DNA of 64,000 bases from an uncultured Tenacibaculum sp. Its GTDB lineage: Bacteria; Bacteroidota; Bacteroidia; Flavobacteriales; Flavobacteriaceae. Below are positions 53,183 to 61,597 of this stretch, one piece after another. The notes beneath the pieces are model-generated. The model had not been told where the DNA came from. It worked only from the letters and a program-made list of their open reading frames with translations, and searched no databases. The position numbers and the translations under genes are program-made. Location of the stretch: contig CANMWK010000005.1 of assembly GCA_947501615.1 (NCBI GenBank), forward strand, positions 248,001-312,000, in the 5' to 3' direction. Position 1 is the first letter of the stretch. Each line of letters starts with the position of its first letter.

Positions 53183-53308
53183 AACGGTCTCGTATAACCG
53201 TCAGTTACGGGGTAAATTAGCGATTATTTTCGATTAAACACTAGCCTTAGCAATTCCGAGTGGATTCTGACGTAGTCGAATCCGCTGTAATTGCGGTTAT
53301 ACATTGTT
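53183..53308. other. attC-like site (S26)
   Basis: AACGGTCTCGTATAACCG at the left, CGGTTATACATTGTT at the right: a perfect GTATAACCG/CGGTTATAC arm. The right core GTTAGGC fits the integron consensus GTTRRRY exactly. Confidence 0.93.
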
Positions 53309-53320
53309 AGGCACTGGCTT

Positions 53321-53842
53321 TTATTCCGCAATGTCATATCCAATTTCCTTAATTCCAAGAAAATCTTGTTTCGACTTTCTCTCATTCAACACTCCATTTT
53401 CTTTAAGCTCAATCAATAACTTTTTCAGCTTTTTAATTCTCGGTTTTTGATTCAATAACCAAGTTTGGTCAGAAACTGGTGCTCCATTTAATTTCATTAG
53501 ATTTATTGGCGTAATGACTATTTTTTTGTCCGAATTTTTAAGTTCAATTATCAGTTTTTCCAATAATTCGATTGTCAATTCTTTAGGGTCTAATCTGCTG
53601 ACATTAGAAAACCTTTTCCGATCAGGAATAGTTTTCTGTTCTTCATCGTCCAATTCGGCTCTTTTGTCAAATTTCAAAAGTCCGTCCAGCAAGTCTTCAT
53701 CTTCTATGTAAAATACTTCAGGACAAGGTTCTTTTGGTGTCACTCCAACAACAATTAATTGTCCCAATCTAAAATCAGGATTAGATTTCCAAATCCGTTC
53801 GAGTTCATTCAGTATTTTCGGAATTCTATTTTTATCTCTCAC
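53321..53842 (-). CDS. DUF1040/YihD-like hypothetical protein
   Basis: 173 residues. The N-terminal RIPKILNELERIWKSNPDFRLGQLIVVG, followed by VFYIEDEDLLDGL, resembles a small family I recall as DUF1040/YihD-like; the about 100-residue C-terminal part is unrecognised. Soluble. Cassette ends GTTAGGCAC and GTGCCTAAC match fully, the best fit in the array to classical R' and R'' cores. Confidence 0.65.
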   Translation of the reverse strand: MRDKNRIPKILNELERIWKSNPDFRLGQLIVVGVTPKEPCPEVFYIEDEDLLDGLLKFDKRAELDDEEQKTIPDRKRFSNVSRLDPKELTIELLEKLIIELKNSDKKIVITPINLMKLNGAPVSDQTWLLNQKPRIKKLKKLLIELKENGVLNERKSKQDFLGIKEIGYDIAE

Positions 53843-53873
53843 TTTTCTTATGGTGCTTTTTCAGCTTGTGCCT

Positions 53874-54063
53874 AACGGTAAATATATACGATCGTGCGTG
53901 CAGAAATTCAAAGGCTTTTGGATTAAGCACAAGCACTGATTGTATTTGTTATTGTTAATATATCAATTTATAGTGATCGCACAATGCAAACAGTGCGTGA
54001 AAGCAAAAAGAAACCAAATCTTAGCCCCAAACACCATACCTAGCATGACGTATATATAATGTT
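53874..54063. other. attC-like site (S27)
   Basis: AACGGTAAATATATACGATC at the left, GACGTATATATAATGTT at the right. A second arm is GTGCGTGCAG / GTGCGTGAAAGC, with GATCG / CGATC-like bases. Different body from all other sites in the window. Confidence 0.85.
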
Positions 54064-54084
54064 GTAGTACGTTTTGGTTTTATT

Positions 54085-54537
54085 TTATTGTTTTTCAGAA
54101 TCATTAAACTGCCACAATACATTTACTAGTTGCCATTTTCCATTTAGTTTTACTATATGCATATAATCAATCCAATCATCTGCTATTAACTTAACAGAAG
54201 CTACTTTGTCATAAACGTCTAGAATAATAACTTCCTTTTTAGGCTTTTCTGGAAACTTATCTTTGTCCTGATTATATGTTTCAGCTAACAAAATCATAGC
54301 ATCAGTAAAAGTTTCTCTTAAATATTCCTTTCCAGTTTTTTTATTCGTCCAAAACGTTCTTTTCACCATTCGTGGATGAGCAGCTCGTTCAAATTGTTCA
54401 GGTTTTGCATTATGTTGGGATTCAATATAATCTAATGCTACTTGTCTAATTTCAATAGAATCTTTTTTCGTTTGTCCATAAATAGAAAAGCTAGTTATAC
54501 TGATTATAAAACTTAAAATAAATATGCTTTTTTTCAT
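54085..54537 (-). CDS. Putative lumazine-binding/NTF2-like secreted protein
   Basis: 150 residues. The signal peptide ends at FSIYGQ. ALDYIESQHNAKPEQFERAAHPRMVKRTF, then EVIILDVYDKVASVKLIADDWIDYMHIVKLNGKWQLVNVLW, is the Lumazine_bd_2 (PF12893) pattern of an NTF2-like fold. Periplasmic; ligand unknown. Cassette ends GTTGTAGTAC/GCACTACAAC (one mismatch). Confidence 0.82.
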   Translation of the reverse strand: MKKSIFILSFIISITSFSIYGQTKKDSIEIRQVALDYIESQHNAKPEQFERAAHPRMVKRTFWTNKKTGKEYLRETFTDAMILLAETYNQDKDKFPEKPKKEVIILDVYDKVASVKLIADDWIDYMHIVKLNGKWQLVNVLWQFNDSEKQ

Positions 54538-54565
54538 AATTTCATTTGTTTTCGTAATGCACTAC

Positions 54566-54754
54566 AACGGTCTTGTGTATGAAACGTAGCGTGTAAAAAG
54601 ACACTGACTTTTCGGGTTAACACAGAGCCGAATTTTTATATTTTGTTTTTAATTTTTCTCTTTTTAAAAGCCAAATTAAAAATTTGGCGGTCTTTGTAAA
54701 TAAGCATAAACCTTTCAGTTAAGCACTTATTAGCTATGTTTTATACACCGTGTT
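54566..54754. other. attC-like site (S28)
   Basis: AACGGTCTTGTGTATGAAAC at the left, GTTTTATACACCGTGTT at the right: GTGTAT/ATACAC. Inner hairpin GCCAAATT-4-AATTTGGC. Family of 61402 and, partly, 32380 and 33234. Confidence 0.92.
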
Positions 54755-54801
54755 GTAGTGTCGTTTTTTTTTTCAGATTGATTTTTCGTCTGCTTAAATC
54801 T

Positions 54802-55191
54802 TTAAAATTCAAAATCCTTAATTGGTGAAGATATATCAATTAAAGTTCCATTTGGGTCTTTCAATAATAAACGTCTTTGTCCGTAAAATGTATCAGTCGG
54901 TTCGCTGATAATTTCAAATTTTTCAGTTTTCGCAACTTCAAATATTTCGTCCGCATTATCAACTACGAAGGTAACATAAAATCCCTGCGGATTATTTTGA
55001 AAATCATTCGGTACGATTTCATTTGTTCTATCAATTATTCCCAATTCAAGCTTTTTATCTTTTGAAATTAAGTGTACGAACCAATCACTATCATAATCCA
55101 CATTAAAGTCAAATAGTTTGGTATAAAAATCTCGACTTTCTGCTAAATTGTCCGAACAGATATTCGTCATTATTCTATTAATAGTCTTCAT
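54802..55191 (-). CDS. Glyoxalase/bleomycin-resistance (VOC) family protein
   Basis: 129 residues, one VOC domain: NRIMTNICSDNLAESRDFYTKLFDFNVDYDSDWFVHL, GFYVTFVVDNADEIFEVAK, and RRLLLKDPNGTLIDISSPI. Typical ring-cleavage or resistance-type fold, probably dimeric; metal ligands are not obvious. VOC proteins are common integron cargo. The right cassette end is eroded (CACTACGTC). Confidence 0.9.
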   Translation of the reverse strand: MKTINRIMTNICSDNLAESRDFYTKLFDFNVDYDSDWFVHLISKDKKLELGIIDRTNEIVPNDFQNNPQGFYVTFVVDNADEIFEVAKTEKFEIISEPTDTFYGQRRLLLKDPNGTLIDISSPIKDFEF

Positions 55192-55225
55192 TTATTTTTT
55201 TTAGTTTTTGCTTGGCTTAATGCAC

Positions 55226-55285
55226 TACGTCTCTTGTATGTTGCGTTTGCTTCCCGAAGGGAGTATATGCAATATACAAATTGTT
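55226..55285. other. attC-like site (S29)
   Basis: 60 bp: TAC-GTCTCTTGTATGTTGCG at the left, TGCAATATACAAATTGTT at the right (TTGTAT/ATACAA), with the central hairpin CTTCCCGAAGGGAG. The inverse core is TAC instead of AAC. Confidence 0.85.
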
Positions 55286-55294
55286 GTAAGCTGT

Positions 55295-56041
55295 TTATTT
55301 TATTATTTCTGAAGTCAATTTTTCTTCAAATATTTGTCCGTCCTTTTCATACACATAATATGAAAAAGATTCAGTATCAAGGGAAACACTTCTCTTTGGT
55401 TTTCCATTTATGAATAGGATTCCTGATTTATCATCACAAGCATACCCGTTAGTTAGCTTTTTCTCTAATATATTTTTATGGTAAAGTGGTTTTCTTGATT
55501 TTTCAGAATGATAATGCGGGCAATGACTATAATCTAAAAAACTTAGCCCTTTTACTATTGTAAGTTCTTTGGGTCTTGAATCGGTAGTTCCAGCGTTAAA
55601 CCAACATAAAGAACCTGCACTACCTCCAGCGATTATTATCCCTTTTTCATATGCTTTTTTTAATGCTAAGTCAATTTTTTGAGCTTTCCAAATAGCAAGC
55701 ATATTTAATGTATTTCCACCCCCAACAATTATTGCATCCATATTTAGCAATATTTCTTCAAAAGATTTTTTTTGAGTTGAAGAGTTAATCCATACTTTCA
55801 TAACTTTAGGTTCTATATTTAAATCAGAACATAATTCATACCAATAGTTTATATATCTTTGACTGTCTGCGGTTGCAGTTGGTATAAAACAGATTTTTGG
55901 TTTTTTTTTATTGGTTAACTCAGCGGTATATTTTATAAAAGCTTTTGTTACTTGACCTCCATAAACAAAAGCTTTTTGCTCTATTTGTGCATTAGATATA
56001 AAATAAAAGAAGATAAATATTAATGTTAAAATTTTATTCAT
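55295..56041 (-). CDS. Peptidase S51 (dipeptidase E/cyanophycinase-like), secreted
   Basis: 248 residues. The signal peptide ends at ISNAQ. GGGNTLNMLAIWK and GIIIAGGSAGSLCWF (catalytic Ser in GGSAG) are the S51 signatures, and FLDYSHCPHYHSE supplies the conserved His. Family members cleave N-terminal Asp-X peptides or cyanophycin. Export is unusual for peptidase E but known for cyanophycinase relatives. The cassette ends match over 10 bases (GTTGTAAGCT/AGCTTACAAC). Confidence 0.88.
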   Translation of the reverse strand: MNKILTLIFIFFYFISNAQIEQKAFVYGGQVTKAFIKYTAELTNKKKPKICFIPTATADSQRYINYWYELCSDLNIEPKVMKVWINSSTQKKSFEEILLNMDAIIVGGGNTLNMLAIWKAQKIDLALKKAYEKGIIIAGGSAGSLCWFNAGTTDSRPKELTIVKGLSFLDYSHCPHYHSEKSRKPLYHKNILEKKLTNGYACDDKSGILFINGKPKRSVSLDTESFSYYVYEKDGQIFEEKLTSEIIK

Positions 56042-56063
56042 TTGTTTGGTTTTTATAGCTTAC

Positions 56064-56247
56064 AACGGTTAGTGTATGGAAAGTAGGGCAGTTGATAAGC
56101 ACTACATTTCGGTTTTAGCACTTGGCTAAATATAAATATTTTGTTTTTAATTTTCGTTGAAACACCAAATTTTATATTTAGCGGACTTTGTAAAAAAAAC
56201 AGAACTTCGGAGTTAACACAAAAGCCCTATTTTTTATATACATTGTT
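56064..56247. other. attC-like site (S30)
   Basis: AACGGTTAGTGTATGGAAAG at the left, TTTTTATATACATTGTT at the right. TAGGGC / GCCCTA and GGCTAAATATAA / TTATATTTAGCG form inner arms. Confidence 0.9.
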
Positions 56248-56260
56248 GGCATTAGTGTTT

Positions 56261-56770
56261 TTATTCGTCGCTTGATAAGTCTTTTAATACAGCACCAACT
56301 AATAGAAGTCCTGCTCCAAATAAAGCAGTTTTAGGATACTTCTTAGCAAGTCCAACAACACCAATTCCAACTCCTGCTACCATAGCTGTATTTCCAGCAG
56401 TTTTAACTTGTGAACTAAAGTTTTCGCCGTAATGAACCCAGTTTTTAAAGTGTTCACAGTTGTTTCCGAAATAGTTATAAGCTTTTTCTCCAACTCTTGA
56501 TAAAGCTCTTCTAAAAGCAATCATTCTTTCATTATCAGTCCCCGAAAATCGTTCAATTGTTTGTGGTTCTAATACTTGTAAATATTTATTTATTTCAGAA
56601 GTAGATACTTCTTGTACACCATCTTTATAGTTTGCAACAAAAAGAGGTTTGTTAGCTCTATAGCCCATAAATAATACATAATGGTCAACCATTCCAAAAA
56701 AACGTTTTCTTAAAACAAGAGCATCGGTTTGTTTTAAATTGTTTGCTTTAATAAATTCATTAATTCTCAT
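56261..56770 (-). CDS. LRAT-domain (NlpC/P60 superfamily) protein
   Basis: 169 residues from the ATG at 56770; 13 more codons upstream read into the spacer. DALVLRKRFFGMVDHYVLFMGY supplies the catalytic His, and YFGNNCEHFKNWVHYG is the NCEHF motif with the catalytic Cys of lecithin:retinol acyltransferase-like proteins. A C-terminal small-residue hydrophobic region (AVVAGVGIGVVGLAKKYPKTALFGAG-like) may contact membrane. Bacterial LRAT proteins are of unknown substrate, probably thiol acyltransferase or phospholipase. Shares a cassette with the gene to the right. Confidence 0.85.
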   Translation of the reverse strand: MRINEFIKANNLKQTDALVLRKRFFGMVDHYVLFMGYRANKPLFVANYKDGVQEVSTSEINKYLQVLEPQTIERFSGTDNERMIAFRRALSRVGEKAYNYFGNNCEHFKNWVHYGENFSSQVKTAGNTAMVAGVGIGVVGLAKKYPKTALFGAGLLLVGAVLKDLSSDE

Positions 56771-56855
56771 AATTTTATTTTTAGTTAATATTTGGCAAAC
56801 ATAATTCAATACTATAGACTTAAATTAGTAGACAATTACGATTGTCCACTAATTG

Positions 56856-57659
56856 TCAAAGAATAGAATTAATCCATTTTTGATGTTTTCCTTTTATCTT
56901 ATTATAATTTAGATGGTTTCTTTTCAATAATTCGTGATATTTATTTGGCTGTTTTTTAAATAAAAAATTTCCCTCATTGTCTATTCCGTATTTAAATAAA
57001 GGAGTAAAATAACCACTTGTGTGTTTTGGTGTTATTAAATTCATTTCTTTTAGAATCACAAATATTATTACTAAATCATCTGTTTTTTCCGTGTTTCCAC
57101 AATAAAAAGCATTACCTGAATTTTTAAATAACATTTTAAACTCTTTAATATTTAAAATTATTTTTTTGTCTTTTAAATCTTTTATGAATTCGTCGAATTG
57201 ATTTGGTTTTCCATTCCAGGAATAATATATTCTTTTATTATTTTTTTTAGGTTTTAAAGTATCATAATAATCAAATTGAAGTAATTTTTCAAGTTCTGAA
57301 AAATCATAATCTGATAATAAACTTGTCCTTTTTAGATTTTCAATAAGGTTAGGCATAAAGTTTTCAGAAAATTCAGAATCGAGTTCTTTAATGTATTCAT
57401 TGAAAATATCACTTAATAAATATTTAATCGTTTTCTTTTCAGATTCCGAATTAACTTGCTTTAATTTTTCATTTACTTTTGTAAGAATTGAATTTGAGAC
57501 AGAAATTATATCCTTTTCAGATTTTTTGTTTTTTAAATCGCCTATTATTTCAAAAACATTATTGATGTATTTTTCAAAATCGTGTTTTCTGATTATTTCA
57601 ATATGTTTATCGGCATCTAAATATTTATTGATTAATTTTTCTTCCAATAAACTTTTCAT
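56856..57659 (-). CDS. Hypothetical protein
   Basis: 267 residues, soluble, lysine-rich, largely helical. LVIIFVILKEMNLITPKHTSGYF and YHELLKRNHLNYNKIKGKHQKW are the most structured parts. No family recognised. Same cassette as the LRAT gene (57691-56245, ends GTTGGCATTA/TAATGCCAAC), upstream in the same direction by 85 bases, so they may work together. Confidence 0.65.
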   Translation of the reverse strand: MKSLLEEKLINKYLDADKHIEIIRKHDFEKYINNVFEIIGDLKNKKSEKDIISVSNSILTKVNEKLKQVNSESEKKTIKYLLSDIFNEYIKELDSEFSENFMPNLIENLKRTSLLSDYDFSELEKLLQFDYYDTLKPKKNNKRIYYSWNGKPNQFDEFIKDLKDKKIILNIKEFKMLFKNSGNAFYCGNTEKTDDLVIIFVILKEMNLITPKHTSGYFTPLFKYGIDNEGNFLFKKQPNKYHELLKRNHLNYNKIKGKHQKWINSIL

Positions 57660-57688
57660 TCTTTTTCATTTTTTTTCACATTAATGCC

Positions 57689-57813
57689 AACGTTCTCGGC
57701 TATGATTTCGTTGCGGAAAAATCCACAGGATTCTTTCCGCCGTAGCCGAAAGATAATAAATAAGCGTTGAATTGCGATTAGGAATTCAACCGCAATGAAT
57801 TATAGCCATTGTT
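57689..57813. other. attC-like site (S31)
   Basis: AACGTTCTCGGCTATGATTT at the left, GAATTATAGCCATTGTT at the right (GGCTAT/ATAGCC). The inner arm is TTGCGGAAA-5-CACAGGATTCTTTCCGCC and TTGCGATTAGGAATTCAACCG. Confidence 0.9.
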
Positions 57814-57825
57814 GTGCATAGTTTT

Positions 57826-58308
57826 TTAATTCACAATTAGTTTGTCCGAAATCATTATTCCACTATATCCTGCATTTTGGTGTTTAAGTGAAAGTTCATT
57901 TTTTATTAATGGTTTGAATAGTAAGTTTGTCGTATCGCTCACAATATCTATTTCAAATTTATAAGCTCCAAAATCTCCTTTTTCTGTTTTTAAAGTAATC
58001 GGATTTTTAATTTCATAACCCTGTTTTGATTCATCTCTTTCCGTTCCAAATAGTACATAGTCGTTTCTAACATCAGGAACAAAAACAAATTCTCCGTAAT
58101 ATTTCGTTCCTTTTTTTACTTGACTGCCTTTAATCGGATAATGCTTAATCTTAACATTATCAAACACATATTTATTTTCATACTTTTTTAGTTCCGATTT
58201 CAGACTATCGTTTTGAGTTTGTAAGTGGTCAATTTGGGTTTGCAATTCAGTTTGATTTCCACAACTCGAAATTGCAAATAGTAATATCAAAATATAAACT
58301 TTATTCAT
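57826..58308 (-). CDS. Lipoprotein with short coiled coil
   Basis: 160 residues. The lipobox AISSCGNQ is followed by a coiled coil (QTQIDHLQTQNDSLKSELKKYENK) that should hold it as a trimer or dimer, then a beta-rich domain (KYYGEFVFVPDVRNDYVLFGTERDE). Function unknown. Cassette ends GTTGTGCATA and TATGCACAAC match over 10 bases. Confidence 0.75.
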   Translation of the reverse strand: MNKVYILILLFAISSCGNQTELQTQIDHLQTQNDSLKSELKKYENKYVFDNVKIKHYPIKGSQVKKGTKYYGEFVFVPDVRNDYVLFGTERDESKQGYEIKNPITLKTEKGDFGAYKFEIDIVSDTTNLLFKPLIKNELSLKHQNAGYSGIMISDKLIVN

Positions 58309-58337
58309 TCAGTTTTGGGTTTGGGTAAATTATGCAC

Positions 58338-58781
58338 AACGTTCCAACTAAAGAGTGTTGCCTTAGTTTCGCGTAAATTTAGTAAAAATGACGGGCTTTA
58401 GTTCGTCCGAGTGATTTTCCCAAGTGGGAAAATCCGCCCGCAATGCTTTTTAGTTATTGTTAAAGCGTGTTTTTTTTCTCAGCTCGAACCATTTAAATAT
58501 ACCGCAGTAAAAAGTTTTTCAATTTTTCATTCAGATTCCGTCTTGTTTTACTGCCTTAAAAGCACAGAGAAAGTATATAAGATTTCACAGGTCTTTAATC
58601 AGTCAAAAAGTTTATAGATTAGCCTAAAAAAAAGCGATTTTTTCATCCGTTTTACTCCGAAAAAACTCCGCGCTGCTTATTTTTTCATCGCTTTTTTTCT
58701 TTGTATTAAGCACTATATTATAAAAATTAGCCTAATTTATCCGCTGTTATTTCATCAAGCTTTATTATGCGCTTTAACGTT
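58338..58781. repeat. 440-bp unit A4: attC-like site plus ORF-less cassette (first of tandem three)
   Basis: Site 58338-58461, ORF-less cassette 58459-58778. Its last AACGTT is also the first of A5. The open frame of 68 codons from 58411 is intact in this copy. Confidence 0.93.
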
Positions 58782-59221
58782 CCAACTAAAGAGTGTTGCT
58801 TTAGTTTCGCGTAAATTTAGTAAAAATGACGTACTTTAGTTCGTCCGAGTGATTTTCCCAAGTGGGAAAATCCGCCCGCAATGCTTTTTAGTTATTGTTA
58901 AAGCGTGTTTTTTTTTCTCAGCTCGAACCATTTAAATATACCGCAGTAAAAAGTTTTTCAATTTTTCATTCAGATTCCGTCCTGTTTTACTGCCTTAAAA
59001 ACACAGAGAAAGTATATAAGATTTCACAGGTTTTTAATCAGTCAAAAAGTTTATAGATTAGCCTAAAAAAAAGCGATTTTTTAATCCGTTTTACTCCGCA
59101 AAAATTCCATTCTGCTTATTTTTTCATCGCTTTTTTTTCTTTGTATTAAGCACTAGACTATAAAAGTTAGCCTAATTTATCCGCTGTTATTTCATCAAGC
59201 TTTATTATGCGCTTTAACGTT
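58776..59221. repeat. 440-bp unit A5: attC-like site plus ORF-less cassette (second of tandem three)
   Basis: Site 58776-58899, ORF-less cassette 58897-59218. One extra T in the run after AAGCGTG breaks the open frame present in A4, which argues against coding. Confidence 0.93.
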
Positions 59222-59657
59222 CCAACTAAAGAGTGTTGCTTTAGTTTCGCGTAAATTTAGTAAAAATGACGTACTTTAGTTCGTCCGAGTGATTTTCCCA
59301 AGTGGGAAAATCCGCCTGCAATGCTTTTTAGTTATTGTTAATGCGCGTTTATTTTATCAGCTTGAACTATTTAAATATGCCGCAGTAAAAAGTTTTTCAA
59401 TTTTTCATTCAGATTCCGTCCTGTTTTACTGCCTTAAAGGCACAGAGAAAGTATATAAGATTTCACAGGTCTTTAATCAGTCAAAAGTTTATAGATTAGC
59501 CTAAAAAAAAGCGATTTTTAAATCCGTTTTACTCCGCAAAAATTCCATTCTGCTTATTTTTTCATCGCTTTTTTTTCTTTGTATTAAGCACTAGACTTTA
59601 AAAATTAGCCTAATTTATCCACTGTTATTTCATCAAGCTTTATTATGCGCTTTAACG
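59216..59657. repeat. 440-bp unit A6: attC-like site plus ORF-less cassette (third of tandem three)
   Basis: Site 59216-59339, ORF-less cassette 59337-59656 bounded by GTTAATGCGC and GCGCTTTAAC. It ends AACGC where the next site begins. Confidence 0.93.
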
Positions 59658-59842
59658 CTTCGGCTATGATTAGTATGGGGATAAATAAGCGATTAATTTC
59701 CGGTTAAGCACTTAGCCAAAACTTTTTATTTTGATTTAATTTATTCATTTTTTAAAGCCAAATCAAAAGATTTGGCGGACTTTATAAAATACACTAAACT
59801 TTTGATTAAACACCAAAACCTGTATTAATTATAGCTTTTGTT
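59654..59842. other. attC-like site (S35)
   Basis: AACGCTTCGGCTATGATTAG at the left, AATTATAGCTTTTGTT at the right. Same body as 51711 (CACTTAGCCAAAAC, GCCAAATC-4-GATTTGGC, CCTGTATTAATT). Confidence 0.87.
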
Positions 59843-59853
59843 AGCATTTCGTT

Positions 59854-60222
59854 TTATTGAGTCAAATATACATTAATAACAGTTGTCAGACTATCAATAT
59901 AGGGTTTGCTTTTGTCAAGTTCTAAAACTAAAGATTTTATAATAGCGGAATCATATTTAGATTCAGAGTTATTGATGATTTTTATTCTATATCCAAATTC
60001 ATATTGATTCTGGTCACAAAAATCATTAGGTTTTCCCAATAAGTTTAAGATTTCATTCACATTTTTTCCTTTTAAATCATAGTTATTTAGTAAATCATTT
60101 AGCATTTTTTCTCTATAAGGATATTCATAATCAGTTCCAATATTCCATTTGTTTTTTTCAAATTTAGTATTACAACTTAATGAGAGAATTATGATTAAAA
60201 GCGTTATAATTTTCTTTCCCAT
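59854..60222 (-). CDS. Small lipoprotein
   Basis: 122 residues. The lipobox LSLSCNTK gives a lipoprotein. MLNDLLNNYDLKGKNVNEILNLLGKPNDFCDQNQYEFGYRI resembles the helix-loop of SmpA/BamE-like proteins (LLGxP motif). Function unknown. Cassette ends GTTAGCATT and AATGCTAAC. Confidence 0.72.
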   Translation of the reverse strand: MGKKIITLLIIILSLSCNTKFEKNKWNIGTDYEYPYREKMLNDLLNNYDLKGKNVNEILNLLGKPNDFCDQNQYEFGYRIKIINNSESKYDSAIIKSLVLELDKSKPYIDSLTTVINVYLTQ

Positions 60223-60244
60223 AATGATATTTTAAATGAATGCT

Positions 60245-60686
60245 AACGTTCCAACTAAAGAGTGTTGCTTTAGTTTCGCGTGAATTTAGTAAAAATGACG
60301 GACTTTAGTTCGTCCGAGTGATTTTCCCAAGTGGGAAAATCCGCTGGCAATGCTTTTTAGTTATTGTTAAAGCGCGTTTTTTTTATCAGCTCGAACCATT
60401 TAAATATGCCGCAGTAAAAAGTTTTTCAATTTTTCATTCAGATTCCGTCCTGTTTTACTGCCTTAAAAGTATTGAGAAACTATATAAGATTTCACAGGTC
60501 TTTAATCAGTCAAAAAGTTTATAGATTAGCTTTAAAAAAGTGATTTTTTCATCCGTCTTACTCCGCAAAAATTCCAATCTGCTTATTTTTTCATCGCTTT
60601 TTTTTCTTTGTACTAGGCACTAGACTTTAAAAATTAGCCTAATTTATCCGTCGCTATTCATTAAGATTTGTTATGCGCTTTAACGG
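60245..60686. repeat. 440-bp unit A7: attC-like site plus ORF-less cassette
   Basis: Site 60245-60368, ORF-less cassette 60366-60684. The most diverged copy: AAAGTATTGAGAAACT, TTAGCTTTAAAAAAGTG and GTCGCTATTCATTAAG replace the usual bases. Confidence 0.92.
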
Positions 60687-60866
60687 TGAGTATAAGAAAC
60701 GTAGGGCAGCGGGTTATCACTAACTTTACGTTTATAACTAAGCCAAATATAATGTTTTGTGTTTATCTTCAATATTGAAACACCAAATTTTATATTTGGC
60801 GACATAGCGGATAAGCCCAAACTTTTCGAACAATCTTAGGTAGCCCTATGTTTTTTATACAGTGTT
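60682..60866. other. attC-like site (S37)
   Basis: AACGGTGAGTATAAG at the left, TTTTTATACAGTGTT at the right. Close copy of 45875; carries the same promoter-like pair. Confidence 0.9.
60744..60772 (-). promoter_or_regulatory. Promoter-like element inside attC-like site S37
   Basis: Minus strand: TTG (60772-60770), 18 bases, TATATTTG (60751-60744). It points into the ORF-less cassette of A7. Confidence 0.55.
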
Positions 60867-61384
60867 ATGTGTTTTTTTATCCAACTTTTAATGATTCTAT
60901 CAAATAATTTAGAAAAAGGTTCTTCTATATTGCTTACATCATTATCGTAATCGATTTGTATTGTCAAAGGATCATTTCCCGAATTCTTCTTAATTAACAA
61001 AAAGAAATTGTTACCATGTATAAATCCATAATCAATTACTATAAACTTTTTAATATCAATATTTATAAATTCGTAATCATCATTGTCCAATTCGAAACCA
61101 TTTTCTAAATCATTGATTAAGATTTGTTGATTAGCTTTAACCATCTCAATTCCTTCGCTGTCCTTAAGTTTTTCTATACAAGAATTAAATCTGTCAAAGC
61201 CCATTGTTTTTCCTCCAAGAAATAATAATTCCTTAATTGAATTAGGGATATTTCCATTAAAAGTCTGCTTAATAGAATCAATTTTTTTTTGTGAACAACC
61301 ATTCATTTTATTATAATTTATTGATTCTAGATACTCTACAGAATCTATTAAATACTCATAATGATATTTAGTTGCTTTGTTCAT
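60836..61384 (-). CDS. SMI1/KNR4-family protein, C-terminus encoded by the recombination site
   Basis: 182 residues. CSQKKIDSIKQTFNGNIPNSIKELLFLGGKTMGFD and DYEFINIDIKKFIVIDYGFIHGNNFFLLIKKNSGNDP follow the SMI1/KNR4 (SUKH) immunity pattern: a helix with YPxx-like start, a hydrophobic turn and an acidic DxxxV strand. The last residues (KHITLYKKHRAT) and the stop lie beyond the cassette boundary GTTATGTGT, inside the attC-like site, so the C-terminus depends on the neighbouring sequence. Proteins of this family neutralise contact-dependent or polymorphic toxins; no toxin gene is next to it. Confidence 0.78.
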   Translation of the reverse strand: MNKATKYHYEYLIDSVEYLESINYNKMNGCSQKKIDSIKQTFNGNIPNSIKELLFLGGKTMGFDRFNSCIEKLKDSEGIEMVKANQQILINDLENGFELDNDDYEFINIDIKKFIVIDYGFIHGNNFFLLIKKNSGNDPLTIQIDYDNDVSNIEEPFSKLFDRIIKSWIKKHITLYKKHRAT

Positions 61385-61401
61385 TTTTTAAGATTACACA
61401 T

Positions 61402-61589
61402 AACGGACTTGTGTATGAAATGTAGCGTGCAAAAAGGCACTAACTTTTCGGTTTAACACATAGCCGAATTTTTATATTTTGTTTTTAATTTATCACTTTT
61501 TAAAAGCCAAATTAAAAATTTGGCGGACTTTCTAAATATACAAAACCTTTTGATTAAGCACTTATTAGCTATGTTTTATACACCGTGTT
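61402..61589. other. attC-like site (S38)
   Basis: AACGGACTTGTGTATGAAAT at the left, GTTTTATACACCGTGTT at the right. Same family as 54566. Confidence 0.92.
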
Positions 61590-61597
61590 ACCTACAG

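Noticed and set aside
58338..59657. Tandem insertion sequences or MITEs
   Set aside because: No transposase, no target duplications, and consecutive units share a single AACGTT junction, which fits core-site insertion better.
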